From: Flavobacteriaceae bacterium UBA3339
GTDB lineage: Bacteria; Bacteroidota; Bacteroidia; Flavobacteriales; Flavobacteriaceae
DNA: 64,000 nucleotides
Direction of reading: 5' to 3'
Assembly (NCBI GenBank): GCA_002360925.1
Contig: DERN01000003.1
Span: forward strand, 133,175 to 197,174
Shown: piece by piece, positions 27,454-35,446 of the stretch
How positions within the stretch are numbered: position 1 is the first letter of the stretch
Layout: every line of letters begins with the position of its first letter
The notes under the pieces: generated by a model
The model's input: the letters and a program-made list of their open reading frames with translations, nothing else
Database searches by the model: none
What the model was told of the DNA's origin: nothing
Made by a program: the position numbers and the translations under genes

Positions 27454-30290
27454 TCGTTTTCAGTTTCAGGGTTATCATCATCGGTCATTACTTCTTCATC
27501 AAAACCTTTATTGATTGTTGCTGTATAAGAAACTTTTACCTCGTCATCAATTCTTGGAAAATGCAAACTATATCCAACAATCGGAATACCGTTGTTTACG
27601 TTTGGCGTTCCTCTTTCGTCTAATGCATAAATCAGTAAAAGACCTTTCTTTTCTGCTTGTCGCTGTGCTTTAATTTCCGCATAAGCCATTTTAGAATAGT
27701 CTTTTTCTTTTGACAAATCAAAATATCTGTCACCTGTCTGGTCAATCTGATTTTTTGAAATCAGATAAAATTCACCACCACGCCCAATTTGTTGGTTACG
27801 CACACTGCAACCCATTGTGATAACTTCGTTATTGTGTTGTAACTCAAAAGTCGCAAGACTTTCATTTGATTTTCGTTCGTTTCTTGGTGTCTTGCCTTTG
27901 TAATCAATAAAAACTTTTTCGTCAGTATTTGAAATAATACAAATGCTCCATTCCTTGATTTTATTGCCTTTCGACTGTGTTTTGATGTAGTCGCTTAATG
28001 TTGCGTTGTTAATGCTTGGTTGCTCAATTTTGTACGCATCAATGAAATTACAAAGTGCTTCAATGTTTGTATTTGGATAAAATAAGTACCTTGTTTTTCC
28101 TTTATTTTCAACTCTGTTTTCTTTTGCAGGGAAACCGATTGTTGAAATCAAACTTTTTAACGCATTAAAGTTGTTTTCAATCGCAGATTTTGTTTTCAGC
28201 AAGCAATACGTTTGCGGATTTTCTCCCGAAAATGAAATTTCAATATCTTGTGAAAAATAAAGTTTATTCAAGCTCGTAATGGTCAATAAACCGTGATGAT
28301 TTCTGACTTTCAAACGAAAATCCTTTGGACGTTGATGTGTTGCCGTCATTTCGTCAAAGTCGTTTCGCATTTCTTCGGTTGCCATTGTGATATGGTTAAA
28401 CCATTCAAAAATTTGGTTGGTTGTGTACAATCTGCACAAATCAACGTAACCAGGGCGATAACCAAACCAACGTCCCATTTGCATAAGCGAATCATACATT
28501 CGGGTTGTTCTGATATAATACGAAATTGACAAACCTTCGAGCGTAATTCCTCTTGACAAACGGCTACCACCAACGGCAATAACTGACAAACCGTTTTCGT
28601 GTCGGTTGTAGTCAATTTCTTCAATGTTGTGATATTCTAAATTGGTTGTTGAACGTGTGCCGTGAACCGAACGAACATCAATTTTCAAAACTGAATTTTT
28701 CAATTCTTTTTTGACTTCTTCCCAAGGGTGTTCTTTTATTCTGATGTCGGTATAATCCAGATTATCCAACACGTTTTTTGTTGTTGGCAAAAAGTCTGTT
28801 TCGTATAACTCTTTCAGTTCATTCAACAAAGTTGCATCTTCACTTTGAATGGCGTTTTTGTATTCTTTCGTTTTCTCATTTACCAAATACGCAACCCGGT
28901 CAATCCAACGCACCAATAACGCAACGTGAACAAGCATTGAATTGTGTTTGTTTTCGTGTCCTCGCACTCTGCGAATGGCACAGGTCAAAATGAATGACTT
29001 TATTGCACGTTCTAAACTTGGCGGAAGATATTCGGGCAAAATATCTTTGTTTTCTCTGTTGATTGTTCTGAAAAATGGCGGGTCGTAATCGTCAATTTCT
29101 CTGAAAATATCCAATGGCTCTTTTGTGAGTTCGGAATTTGCATTTTCATAGCCAAAAATTTTAGCCGCACCAATGTAATTGGTAGGTGCTTTTATGTTGA
29201 TGATAAAATCTCTCGGAAATAAATCTTCTCCAATTTTATACGTTTTGTTTTTTACTACTGTCGTTTGTTCTTCGTTGTAATCCTGCGAAATAAACAAGTT
29301 TGCATAGGGCGTTGCCGTATATCCGATAAAAGTATTTTGGTTGAATATGTTTAGCAACGTTCGGATTAAACGATTTATCGTTTTGATGTCGTTTATATCC
29401 CGTGAAGCGTTTACAGAAGCCGCATCGGCTTCATCATCAATTATCAATGCTGGAACATCAAACAGTTTTGGCGTTCCGTCAACAATTTTTGTGTTTACAT
29501 CATTTGAAAACCAGTCAATCAGATTTTCAAGAATGCTTTTGTTCTTCTTGATGACTAAAACAACAGGGTTTTTCCCAATCGGAATGTTTAATCTTTTTGC
29601 TATGGCTTGATTAAAGTCACCTTCATCTCCGCTTTTGTAGTATGCAGAAGTAAGCGAATATATATCCGTTCCAATTGTGTAATTTCCTACGCCAACAATT
29701 TTGTTTTCTTTTTCTCGGATAAATGCGGAACTGTTCCGTCCAATATAACCCGAATCAATTCTTTCCTGTGTTTGTCTGCGTAGTGAACTGATTGTGCCTG
29801 CAATGATGATGATTACTTTGTAGCCTGCATCAGTTGCTTTGTTTATCAAACCAACATAGTTAGAAGTTTTACCTGATTGAACGTGTCCGACAACCATTCC
29901 ACGCCTGTCCCAAGAACCTTGTTTTTTCGGATTAACACATTTATCAAGGATTTTATCAGTGAAGTCGTCCAAATCGTTTACAGGAAATGATGGGTCATTT
30001 TTGGACATATACAATTTGTATCTGTTCCATAATTCAAAATTGATGTTGGCTTTTTCATCATTTAACCAAGGTTCAACATCATCGGATAAAATTGTGATTT
30101 CTCCTTTTCCTATGCTATAATCAGCACGCAAAATTTCAAACAATTCTTGTTTGTCAAAAGTTTGTCCTTCAACTATGTTGATTGCAGATGCTTTTTCAAT
30201 GACAGATAAAAGCACTTCATCAGTGATTTGTCCCTGATGAAGTGACAACAAAGTATGTGCTATTGCTCTTGCTGATTGTAATAAACTCAT
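27450..30290 (-). CDS. Z1 domain superfamily II helicase/ATPase
   Basis: The 946-residue protein has Walker A GHVQSGKT (135-142), the Walker B DEAD-type box IIDDEADAASVN (about 283-294), and later helicase motifs SRGITLEGLSISY and MQMGRWFGYRPGY. The Z1 domain covers the latter region. Z1 proteins occur in restriction-type operons with a methyltransferase, a GHKL ATPase and a PD-(D/E)XK nuclease. It probably translocates on or remodels DNA for the nuclease. It overlaps both neighbours by four bases. Confidence 0.9.
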   Translation of the reverse strand: MSLLQSARAIAHTLLSLHQGQITDEVLLSVIEKASAINIVEGQTFDKQELFEILRADYSIGKGEITILSDDVEPWLNDEKANINFELWNRYKLYMSKNDPSFPVNDLDDFTDKILDKCVNPKKQGSWDRRGMVVGHVQSGKTSNYVGLINKATDAGYKVIIIIAGTISSLRRQTQERIDSGYIGRNSSAFIREKENKIVGVGNYTIGTDIYSLTSAYYKSGDEGDFNQAIAKRLNIPIGKNPVVLVIKKNKSILENLIDWFSNDVNTKIVDGTPKLFDVPALIIDDEADAASVNASRDINDIKTINRLIRTLLNIFNQNTFIGYTATPYANLFISQDYNEEQTTVVKNKTYKIGEDLFPRDFIINIKAPTNYIGAAKIFGYENANSELTKEPLDIFREIDDYDPPFFRTINRENKDILPEYLPPSLERAIKSFILTCAIRRVRGHENKHNSMLVHVALLVRWIDRVAYLVNEKTKEYKNAIQSEDATLLNELKELYETDFLPTTKNVLDNLDYTDIRIKEHPWEEVKKELKNSVLKIDVRSVHGTRSTTNLEYHNIEEIDYNRHENGLSVIAVGGSRLSRGITLEGLSISYYIRTTRMYDSLMQMGRWFGYRPGYVDLCRLYTTNQIFEWFNHITMATEEMRNDFDEMTATHQRPKDFRLKVRNHHGLLTITSLNKLYFSQDIEISFSGENPQTYCLLKTKSAIENNFNALKSLISTIGFPAKENRVENKGKTRYLFYPNTNIEALCNFIDAYKIEQPSINNATLSDYIKTQSKGNKIKEWSICIISNTDEKVFIDYKGKTPRNERKSNESLATFELQHNNEVITMGCSVRNQQIGRGGEFYLISKNQIDQTGDRYFDLSKEKDYSKMAYAEIKAQRQAEKKGLLLIYALDERGTPNVNNGIPIVGYSLHFPRIDDEVKVSYTATINKGFDEEVMTDDDNPETENE

Positions 30291-31747
30291 TTCAGATATT
30301 CATTGATTAACGGAAACAAATTAAAAGGCGTTGAACTCATAATTTGTTGTCTTGCCAATTCACTTGGCACTCCTTGTTTTACATTTATGTTGTACAACTC
30401 AACAGCGAGATTGATTAAATCATCAGTTGGTTTGTCGGTTTGCTTTTCTAATTCGTGAAACGCTGGGTCTTCATTTTGATTTGATAAAATCAATTCTATT
30501 GGAACATTTTCTTCCAGCAACTTCAATGCTTTTCCAGCTAGTTTGTTGCTTTCTTCCAGCAACGATTTTATAATTGGGTGTTTTCTGTTGATTTTATATT
30601 TCTTAATTCCCTCCCTTGTTTTTTCGTCCGTCCACAATGGTTCGTGATTTATATTCCCACTTTCTAAAAATGTTTTTTGACCCCGCCAGTTATAGATTTT
30701 AGCTGATTTCATAATTGCTATTTTCGCAATACGTGAAAATTCCCTTCTGATTTCTATCGGTGGAGTAGCGGTTGATTTTTTGATGTCCAAATGCCAGTTA
30801 AAATCATTTGAATTTGTAAAATTTACTGCAATTCTTGCCAGTTTTGAATAATCACGTTTCTTTTCAAGCCCAAGCCAGTCACCAGCAACAAGCAATCTGT
30901 CGCCACGATAAATATAAAATCCTTGTGCATTAAACCAGCCCAGCGAACCGCCCGAATTTTCATAATCCATTTTACCAATTTCGGACATATGCGGAAGTAT
31001 GAAATAGGTAATTTCCACATTACCGAAAATTTCAGGTTGTCCCATTTCGGGTTTTGGATTTAAGTTTAATAAGAAAGGATTGTAAGGCTCAATTTCTTCA
31101 TTTTGAAAGTAGATTTTTATTCGTTTGCTTTCAATGAACTTGTGAAATACTAAACTCAAATGCTCTTTCACATTTACCATTTCCTGGTAAAAAGCGTTTT
31201 TCACACTTTCGTTTCTGGTTTCAGCATTACCGACAATTCGGTCTAACTTTTCCCAGAGAACTAATGTTCCCGATTTTTGTGTTTCTATTTTTTCAAGAAA
31301 AGAATCGTCAGAAACATAATCCAACAATTGCCATTCATTTTCCTGATTAATGTAATCAATGTCCCAACAACGCTTTATTGTTGCGTAATTTTCACGTTTG
31401 GTAATACAAGTAAGTCGTTTGCATTGCGAAAATGAAGCGGTTTTCAATCCCATTCCAAAACGCCCTAAATCTTTTTCGCTTCGTTCTTCTTCGGGATCTT
31501 TGCTTCCTGGTGTCATTGCCAAAACAAGCTCGTCTTTGTTCATTCCTGTTCCATTATCAGAAACAGAAATGAACGAATTTTGTCCGTCCCATTTGTATTC
31601 AAGACGAATTTCGTTTGCGTTGGCAGAAATTGAATTGTCTATGATGTCTGCAATAGCCGTAGAAAGGTTGTAACCAAAACTTCTGTAAGAATTGATTGTT
31701 GATTTTGGATTTGGTTTGGCTATTTCCGCTTTTGTAAATCCATTCAT
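30287..31747 (-). CDS. GHKL (MORC/MutL/Hsp90-like) ATPase
   Basis: The 486-residue protein has the three Bergerat-fold motifs: N-box AIADIIDNSI (about 31-40), G1 DNGTGM (64-69) and G2 GRFGMGLK (95-102). An S5-like transducer region with a lysine in the IKKSTA segment follows. The arrangement matches the prokaryotic MORC-type ATPases reported in restriction-modification operons (Iyer, Abhiman and Aravind 2008). Such ATPases act as ATP-gated clamps on DNA. It overlaps the methyltransferase stop and the Z1 start by four bases each, so the complex is probably made at fixed ratios. Confidence 0.88.
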   Translation of the reverse strand: MNGFTKAEIAKPNPKSTINSYRSFGYNLSTAIADIIDNSISANANEIRLEYKWDGQNSFISVSDNGTGMNKDELVLAMTPGSKDPEEERSEKDLGRFGMGLKTASFSQCKRLTCITKRENYATIKRCWDIDYINQENEWQLLDYVSDDSFLEKIETQKSGTLVLWEKLDRIVGNAETRNESVKNAFYQEMVNVKEHLSLVFHKFIESKRIKIYFQNEEIEPYNPFLLNLNPKPEMGQPEIFGNVEITYFILPHMSEIGKMDYENSGGSLGWFNAQGFYIYRGDRLLVAGDWLGLEKKRDYSKLARIAVNFTNSNDFNWHLDIKKSTATPPIEIRREFSRIAKIAIMKSAKIYNWRGQKTFLESGNINHEPLWTDEKTREGIKKYKINRKHPIIKSLLEESNKLAGKALKLLEENVPIELILSNQNEDPAFHELEKQTDKPTDDLINLAVELYNINVKQGVPSELARQQIMSSTPFNLFPLINEYLK

Positions 31748-32991
31748 ATCATTTCCTTGATTTTTTCGGCAATTTTTTCAGCCATTAAAGGCGGAACAGC
31801 ATTACCTATTTGTTTGAAAGCGGCTGTGCGGCTACCTTCAAAGAAATAATCATCGGGAAAAGATTGTATTCTTGCGGCTTCTCTAACGGTAATTGAGCGG
31901 TTTTGTTTCTTGTCGGGGTGAATGTAATAATGCCCGTCCATTGCAATATGAGCAACTACAGTATGCGAAACACCTTGTCCATTTACAACCTGAAATCTGT
32001 TTGTAAATGACTTTGTATTGTTATGCTTTATTAAACGAGAAGGTAAAGTAGCATAATTTAATCTTTGTCCTTTATTCCACTCATCAACAGCAATACGATA
32101 GATTTCCAAATCGTTTTCGTTATTAGGTCTGGCTATGTGTTGTGTAACAATATCTAATCCATTTCGGATTTTAGCTTGTTCCAGATAATCGGTTGTTGGC
32201 TTTGCATAATCCACGGCATTTAAAGTTCCTTCTCCGTTTTGTAATTTTTTTAAATCGGAAAACAAATCTTTCAGAACTTCATATTGTGGTTCATTCTCTT
32301 CAAAATCAGGATAGGTCAAATTTAATTCCTGTTTCCAGCCAATGATAATAACTCTTTTCCTGTCTTGTAAAACCCCGAAATTTTTCGCATTGAGAAATTG
32401 TTGTTTATTTGTCGGAAGACTTAATTCGTATCCTGCTTTTCTTACAGCTTTGAAAATATTTTCCAGATGCACACCATTTTTGGCGGTTAGAATTCCTGGA
32501 ACGTTTTCAAATACAAACATTTTTGGCTGATATCTTTTCAGAAACTCAACATAATATTTATATAAAAAATTTCGCTGGTCTTTTTTCATTCCATGTGGAT
32601 CTCTTGCTCTGCCCGCAACAGAATATGCCTGACAAGGCGGTCCTCCTATGATAACATCAACCGCTTTATCTCCCAACTCTCTGTCTATCACCTCAAAAAT
32701 TTCAGGCAAAGACTTTTCTGAAATTTCTTTATTGATTACAGAATTTATAAGATTTTCAGGTACTTTCTTCCAAAGCTCTTCCTTGTTCTTTGTTTCAGAT
32801 TTCAGATAATCATAATAAATTTCAGATTGCCCGTTTTCTTTCAGCCAGTGATAAGCCGTTCTTGTTTTTATGGTGTCACAAGCATCTTTATTCATTTCAA
32901 CGTGAGCAATAGGGTTAAACCCTGCACGGATAAAACCCTCTGAAAGTCCTCCTGCTCCCGCAAACAAGTCTATGTAGTTCAATTCTTCCAT
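31744..32991 (-). CDS. DNA (cytosine-5) methyltransferase
   Basis: All key motifs of C5 methyltransferases are visible in 415 residues: motif I DLFAGAGGLSEGF (8-20), motif IV GGPPCQAYS with catalytic Cys120, motif VI ENVPG (162-166), motif VIII-like QDRKRVIIIG, and motif X QIGNAVPP near the C-terminus. The segment between VIII and X is the target recognition domain; the target sequence cannot be read from it. It sits 10 bases after vsr. It likely marks self DNA for the downstream ATPase-helicase-nuclease genes. Confidence 0.94.
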   Translation of the reverse strand: MEELNYIDLFAGAGGLSEGFIRAGFNPIAHVEMNKDACDTIKTRTAYHWLKENGQSEIYYDYLKSETKNKEELWKKVPENLINSVINKEISEKSLPEIFEVIDRELGDKAVDVIIGGPPCQAYSVAGRARDPHGMKKDQRNFLYKYYVEFLKRYQPKMFVFENVPGILTAKNGVHLENIFKAVRKAGYELSLPTNKQQFLNAKNFGVLQDRKRVIIIGWKQELNLTYPDFEENEPQYEVLKDLFSDLKKLQNGEGTLNAVDYAKPTTDYLEQAKIRNGLDIVTQHIARPNNENDLEIYRIAVDEWNKGQRLNYATLPSRLIKHNNTKSFTNRFQVVNGQGVSHTVVAHIAMDGHYYIHPDKKQNRSITVREAARIQSFPDDYFFEGSRTAAFKQIGNAVPPLMAEKIAEKIKEMI

Positions 32992-33001
32992 ACTTTAAAT
33001 C

Positions 33002-33430
33002 TCAATTCTGTAATTGGTCTTGTATGTTTTGTAAAATATTATTTAGCGTTATTTCTCGTTTTTCTTTTTTAAGCTGACATTCATAAACTATTATAATATT
33101 CCAGCCGTTATTTTTTAAGAAAGTAACATTTTCTTCATCTCTTTTTTTATTCCCTTCAATTTTGTCCAGCCAGAATTCCGTCCGTGTTTTAGGCACAACA
33201 AAATATTTACAATTATCGTGTCCGTGCCAGAAACAACCGTGTACAAAAATTATGGTTTTAAATTTTTTCAGTATTATATCTGGCTTTCCTGGTAATTTTT
33301 TATCATACAGTCTGTAACGTAAACCATTTGCAAATAAAAACCTCCTTACCAGAAGTTCTGGCTTTGTGTCTTTTCCTCTAATTCGGCTCATATTATAGCT
33401 TCTAATTGCTTTGGAATGTACATCTGCCAT
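33002..33430 (-). CDS. vsr: Very short patch repair endonuclease
   Basis: The 142-residue protein begins MADVHSKAIRSYNMSRIRGKDTKPE, as in Escherichia coli Vsr. It has the catalytic and zinc-site segments PGKPDIIL, FVHGCFWHGHDNCKYF and TEFWLDKI. Vsr nicks beside T:G mismatches that arise when 5-methylcytosine deaminates, so it protects sites methylated by the neighbouring C5 methyltransferase. It is the first gene of the operon. A TATTTTTG -7 box on the minus strand (33442-33435) ends only five bases before the ATG, which would give a nearly leaderless mRNA if it is used. Confidence 0.93.
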   Translation of the reverse strand: MADVHSKAIRSYNMSRIRGKDTKPELLVRRFLFANGLRYRLYDKKLPGKPDIILKKFKTIIFVHGCFWHGHDNCKYFVVPKTRTEFWLDKIEGNKKRDEENVTFLKNNGWNIIIVYECQLKKEKREITLNNILQNIQDQLQN

Positions 33431-33553
33431 TTGGCAAAAATAAGAAAATTTAAACTCGTCATTAAATATACAAACAAAAATATTACTTTTTACATTTTGA
33501 ATATTTAAATTTTAAGTACTAATAACAGTTTAAGGTATTTAGATATTCAGATT

Positions 33554-33820
33554 TTGAAAACATTGCATAGGGAAATAAAGGAAATTTCCAATCTGATTGC
33601 GAAAATGACTGCACCTTACAAAGCATTGCAACAGGCAACGAAATGGCTCGACCAACAAGAAGTCTGCCAACTGCTGAACATTAGCAAACGCACGTTGCAG
33701 ACGTACAGGGCAAAGGGTATTCTTGGGGCAACGCAAATCAATCGGAAAACCTATTTCAGATTATCCGATGTGGGATTACTGATGCAGGGAGAGCGACCAT
33801 TAAAAAAGCAAAAGAAATGA
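33554..33820 (+). CDS. Small helix-turn-helix DNA-binding protein
   Basis: The 88-residue protein starts with TTG at 33554; no ATG is available before the conserved part. A coiled N-terminus is followed by a MerR/excisionase-like helix-turn-helix: LDQQEVCQLLNISKRTLQTYRAKG, then a wing TQINRKTYFRLSDV. It overlaps the next gene by four bases, and the two share ISKRTLQ-Y, so they arose by duplication. It is divergent from the vsr operon and may regulate it; this is inference. Similar HTH pairs are common in Bacteroidota mobile elements. Confidence 0.75.
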   Translation: MKTLHREIKEISNLIAKMTAPYKALQQATKWLDQQEVCQLLNISKRTLQTYRAKGILGATQINRKTYFRLSDVGLLMQGERPLKKQKK

Positions 33821-34098
33821 AACAGATTGGAAATTCAAACGAAGATATGCTTTCCTTACTCGAAGCTGTGGTAGGCATCAAAAATGAACTGCTGTATATC
33901 AGGGAATATTTCCACCCATTATTGCAAGGGGAAATTTATCTTTCGGGCGAACAGGTTTGCGAGATGTTACACATCAGCAAACGAACGTTGCAACAGTACA
34001 GAGATGACGGACTGATACCTTTTATCAAACTCGAACGTAAAATCCTTTTTCGTGAAAGCGATATTATCAAGGTGTTGGAAGATAACTATCAGCGTTAG
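33817..34098 (+). CDS. Small helix-turn-helix DNA-binding protein (paralogue of the preceding gene)
   Basis: The 93-residue protein has a helical N-terminus, then LSGEQVCEMLHISKRTLQQYRDDG and a wing IKLERKILFRESDI, the same HTH type as its neighbour. Its ATG overlaps the stop of the upstream gene (ATGA). Its last 32 bases overlap the 3' end of mcrC on the other strand, an unusual convergent overlap at the junction of two cargo modules. Likely a DNA-binding regulator; target unknown. Confidence 0.75.
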   Translation: MKQIGNSNEDMLSLLEAVVGIKNELLYIREYFHPLLQGEIYLSGEQVCEMLHISKRTLQQYRDDGLIPFIKLERKILFRESDIIKVLEDNYQR

Positions 34099-35446
34099 TC
34101 ATTAACTCTGCTCTTTTTTTTGCTATTAGATTTTGTTTTAATTCATATTCATTTGAATTCATAACTTTGATAAATTCATTAAAGTTTTCAGAGGTTTGCG
34201 GTATTGCTAATCCAATTTTTTTAAGAATCCCATTTGTATCCTTAATTTTATATGTTTCAAAAAACGTTGTCTCTTGGTTTGGAAACAGCAGGAAACCACA
34301 ATTTGAATTAAAACGATACATATACGCTATTGTCTTGTAGTAGATACTTGTAGCTTTCTCCGAGTTTTCGGAATAGGTTTGCTGTAGTCCAAGTGGGATA
34401 TATTTTGCATCACCAACACTTTTCGGGTCGGTTTTACTAATAAAGTCTGGATAAATTGATTGAAAATTTTCAAAAAGATAATGGCGTTTTTTCCCTGTTT
34501 TATTTTCAGGATGAATAAAATCTTCTTTTAAAATTGTGTTTAAATACTCTTCCCAAAGCCAAGCTCCATCAAATAATAAGCCATAGACCTTATCTTTTTC
34601 TTTACCAAAAGTTATTTTTTCGTGTCTTAATATTTTTAAACAAATTTTCTGCAACATTGTGTACTCCGTAAAATACGGATGTGAAAATGGTCTTAGATTA
34701 GAAGATATAATTCTTTGTCGTGAATTTTTACTGTAAGAGTTTTGCGTAACAAAAGTAAATTTACTCACAATATCTCGCACTTCACTATCATTTGTCAAAA
34801 TACCTCTACCGAAAGGATGAGTTTTTATATATTCAATTGTATGACGAACAAGTTGTGTTAAATTATTATTGCAACTATGCTCTCTTGTTGTGTATGCAAT
34901 CTTACCCATAAATGGGGTATTCTTAAAAATATGTCTTCTAACATCAATAGTTCCTTTAACATTTGCATCGTTATATTCCTCTTTTCGATATGCTTTATAC
35001 AAGCCTTGTGAATATGCTTTTTTTAAGTAATATGGAAACAGATAAAGCAAAAAGTTCCAAATGTTTTCTTTATTTGGCGTTTGATCAAACTTTAAAAGGT
35101 TTATAGAAAAAACTTTTTGTAACATATAATGCAAGAAATAGTCATTCTTGTCATCTTTTGCAAATCGTGAAGAAATCGTTAGTTGACTTGTATTACGCCC
35201 CACAAAGCCCATCAGATTATATGTTGTTAACTTTTCTTCATCCAATGAAAAGATATGCGGTTTTTCGACGTCATCGCGATATTGTCCCAAACTGTGAGGG
35301 AAAACAAGTAAATCAGGATTGTCTTTTTGCAAATCAATAAGATTTTGATTTGCAATACAAGATAAATCTTCAAGATTTAAATTTTCAATCTCAATTACAC
35401 TTTTACCTCCGTTATTATCAGTTGTCCTCATTAGTGAAGTACGCAT
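34067..35446 (-). CDS. mcrC: McrC-type subunit of a McrBC-like restriction system
   Basis: The 459-residue protein matches the McrC family: an N-terminal OB-like region, then SQGLYKAYRKEEYNDANVKGTIDVRRHI (typical McrC core), and a C-terminal PD-(D/E)XK nuclease region around IYPDFISKTD with a following DAKYIPL (Asp, Asp-x-Lys). It overlaps mcrB by 29 bases. A second ATG at 35431 is possible. McrC supplies the endonuclease and stimulates GTP hydrolysis by McrB. The C-terminus runs into the convergent HTH gene, so the last residues may be recent. Confidence 0.85.
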   Translation of the reverse strand: MRTSLMRTTDNNGGKSVIEIENLNLEDLSCIANQNLIDLQKDNPDLLVFPHSLGQYRDDVEKPHIFSLDEEKLTTYNLMGFVGRNTSQLTISSRFAKDDKNDYFLHYMLQKVFSINLLKFDQTPNKENIWNFLLYLFPYYLKKAYSQGLYKAYRKEEYNDANVKGTIDVRRHIFKNTPFMGKIAYTTREHSCNNNLTQLVRHTIEYIKTHPFGRGILTNDSEVRDIVSKFTFVTQNSYSKNSRQRIISSNLRPFSHPYFTEYTMLQKICLKILRHEKITFGKEKDKVYGLLFDGAWLWEEYLNTILKEDFIHPENKTGKKRHYLFENFQSIYPDFISKTDPKSVGDAKYIPLGLQQTYSENSEKATSIYYKTIAYMYRFNSNCGFLLFPNQETTFFETYKIKDTNGILKKIGLAIPQTSENFNEFIKVMNSNEYELKQNLIAKKRAELMTNADSYLPTP

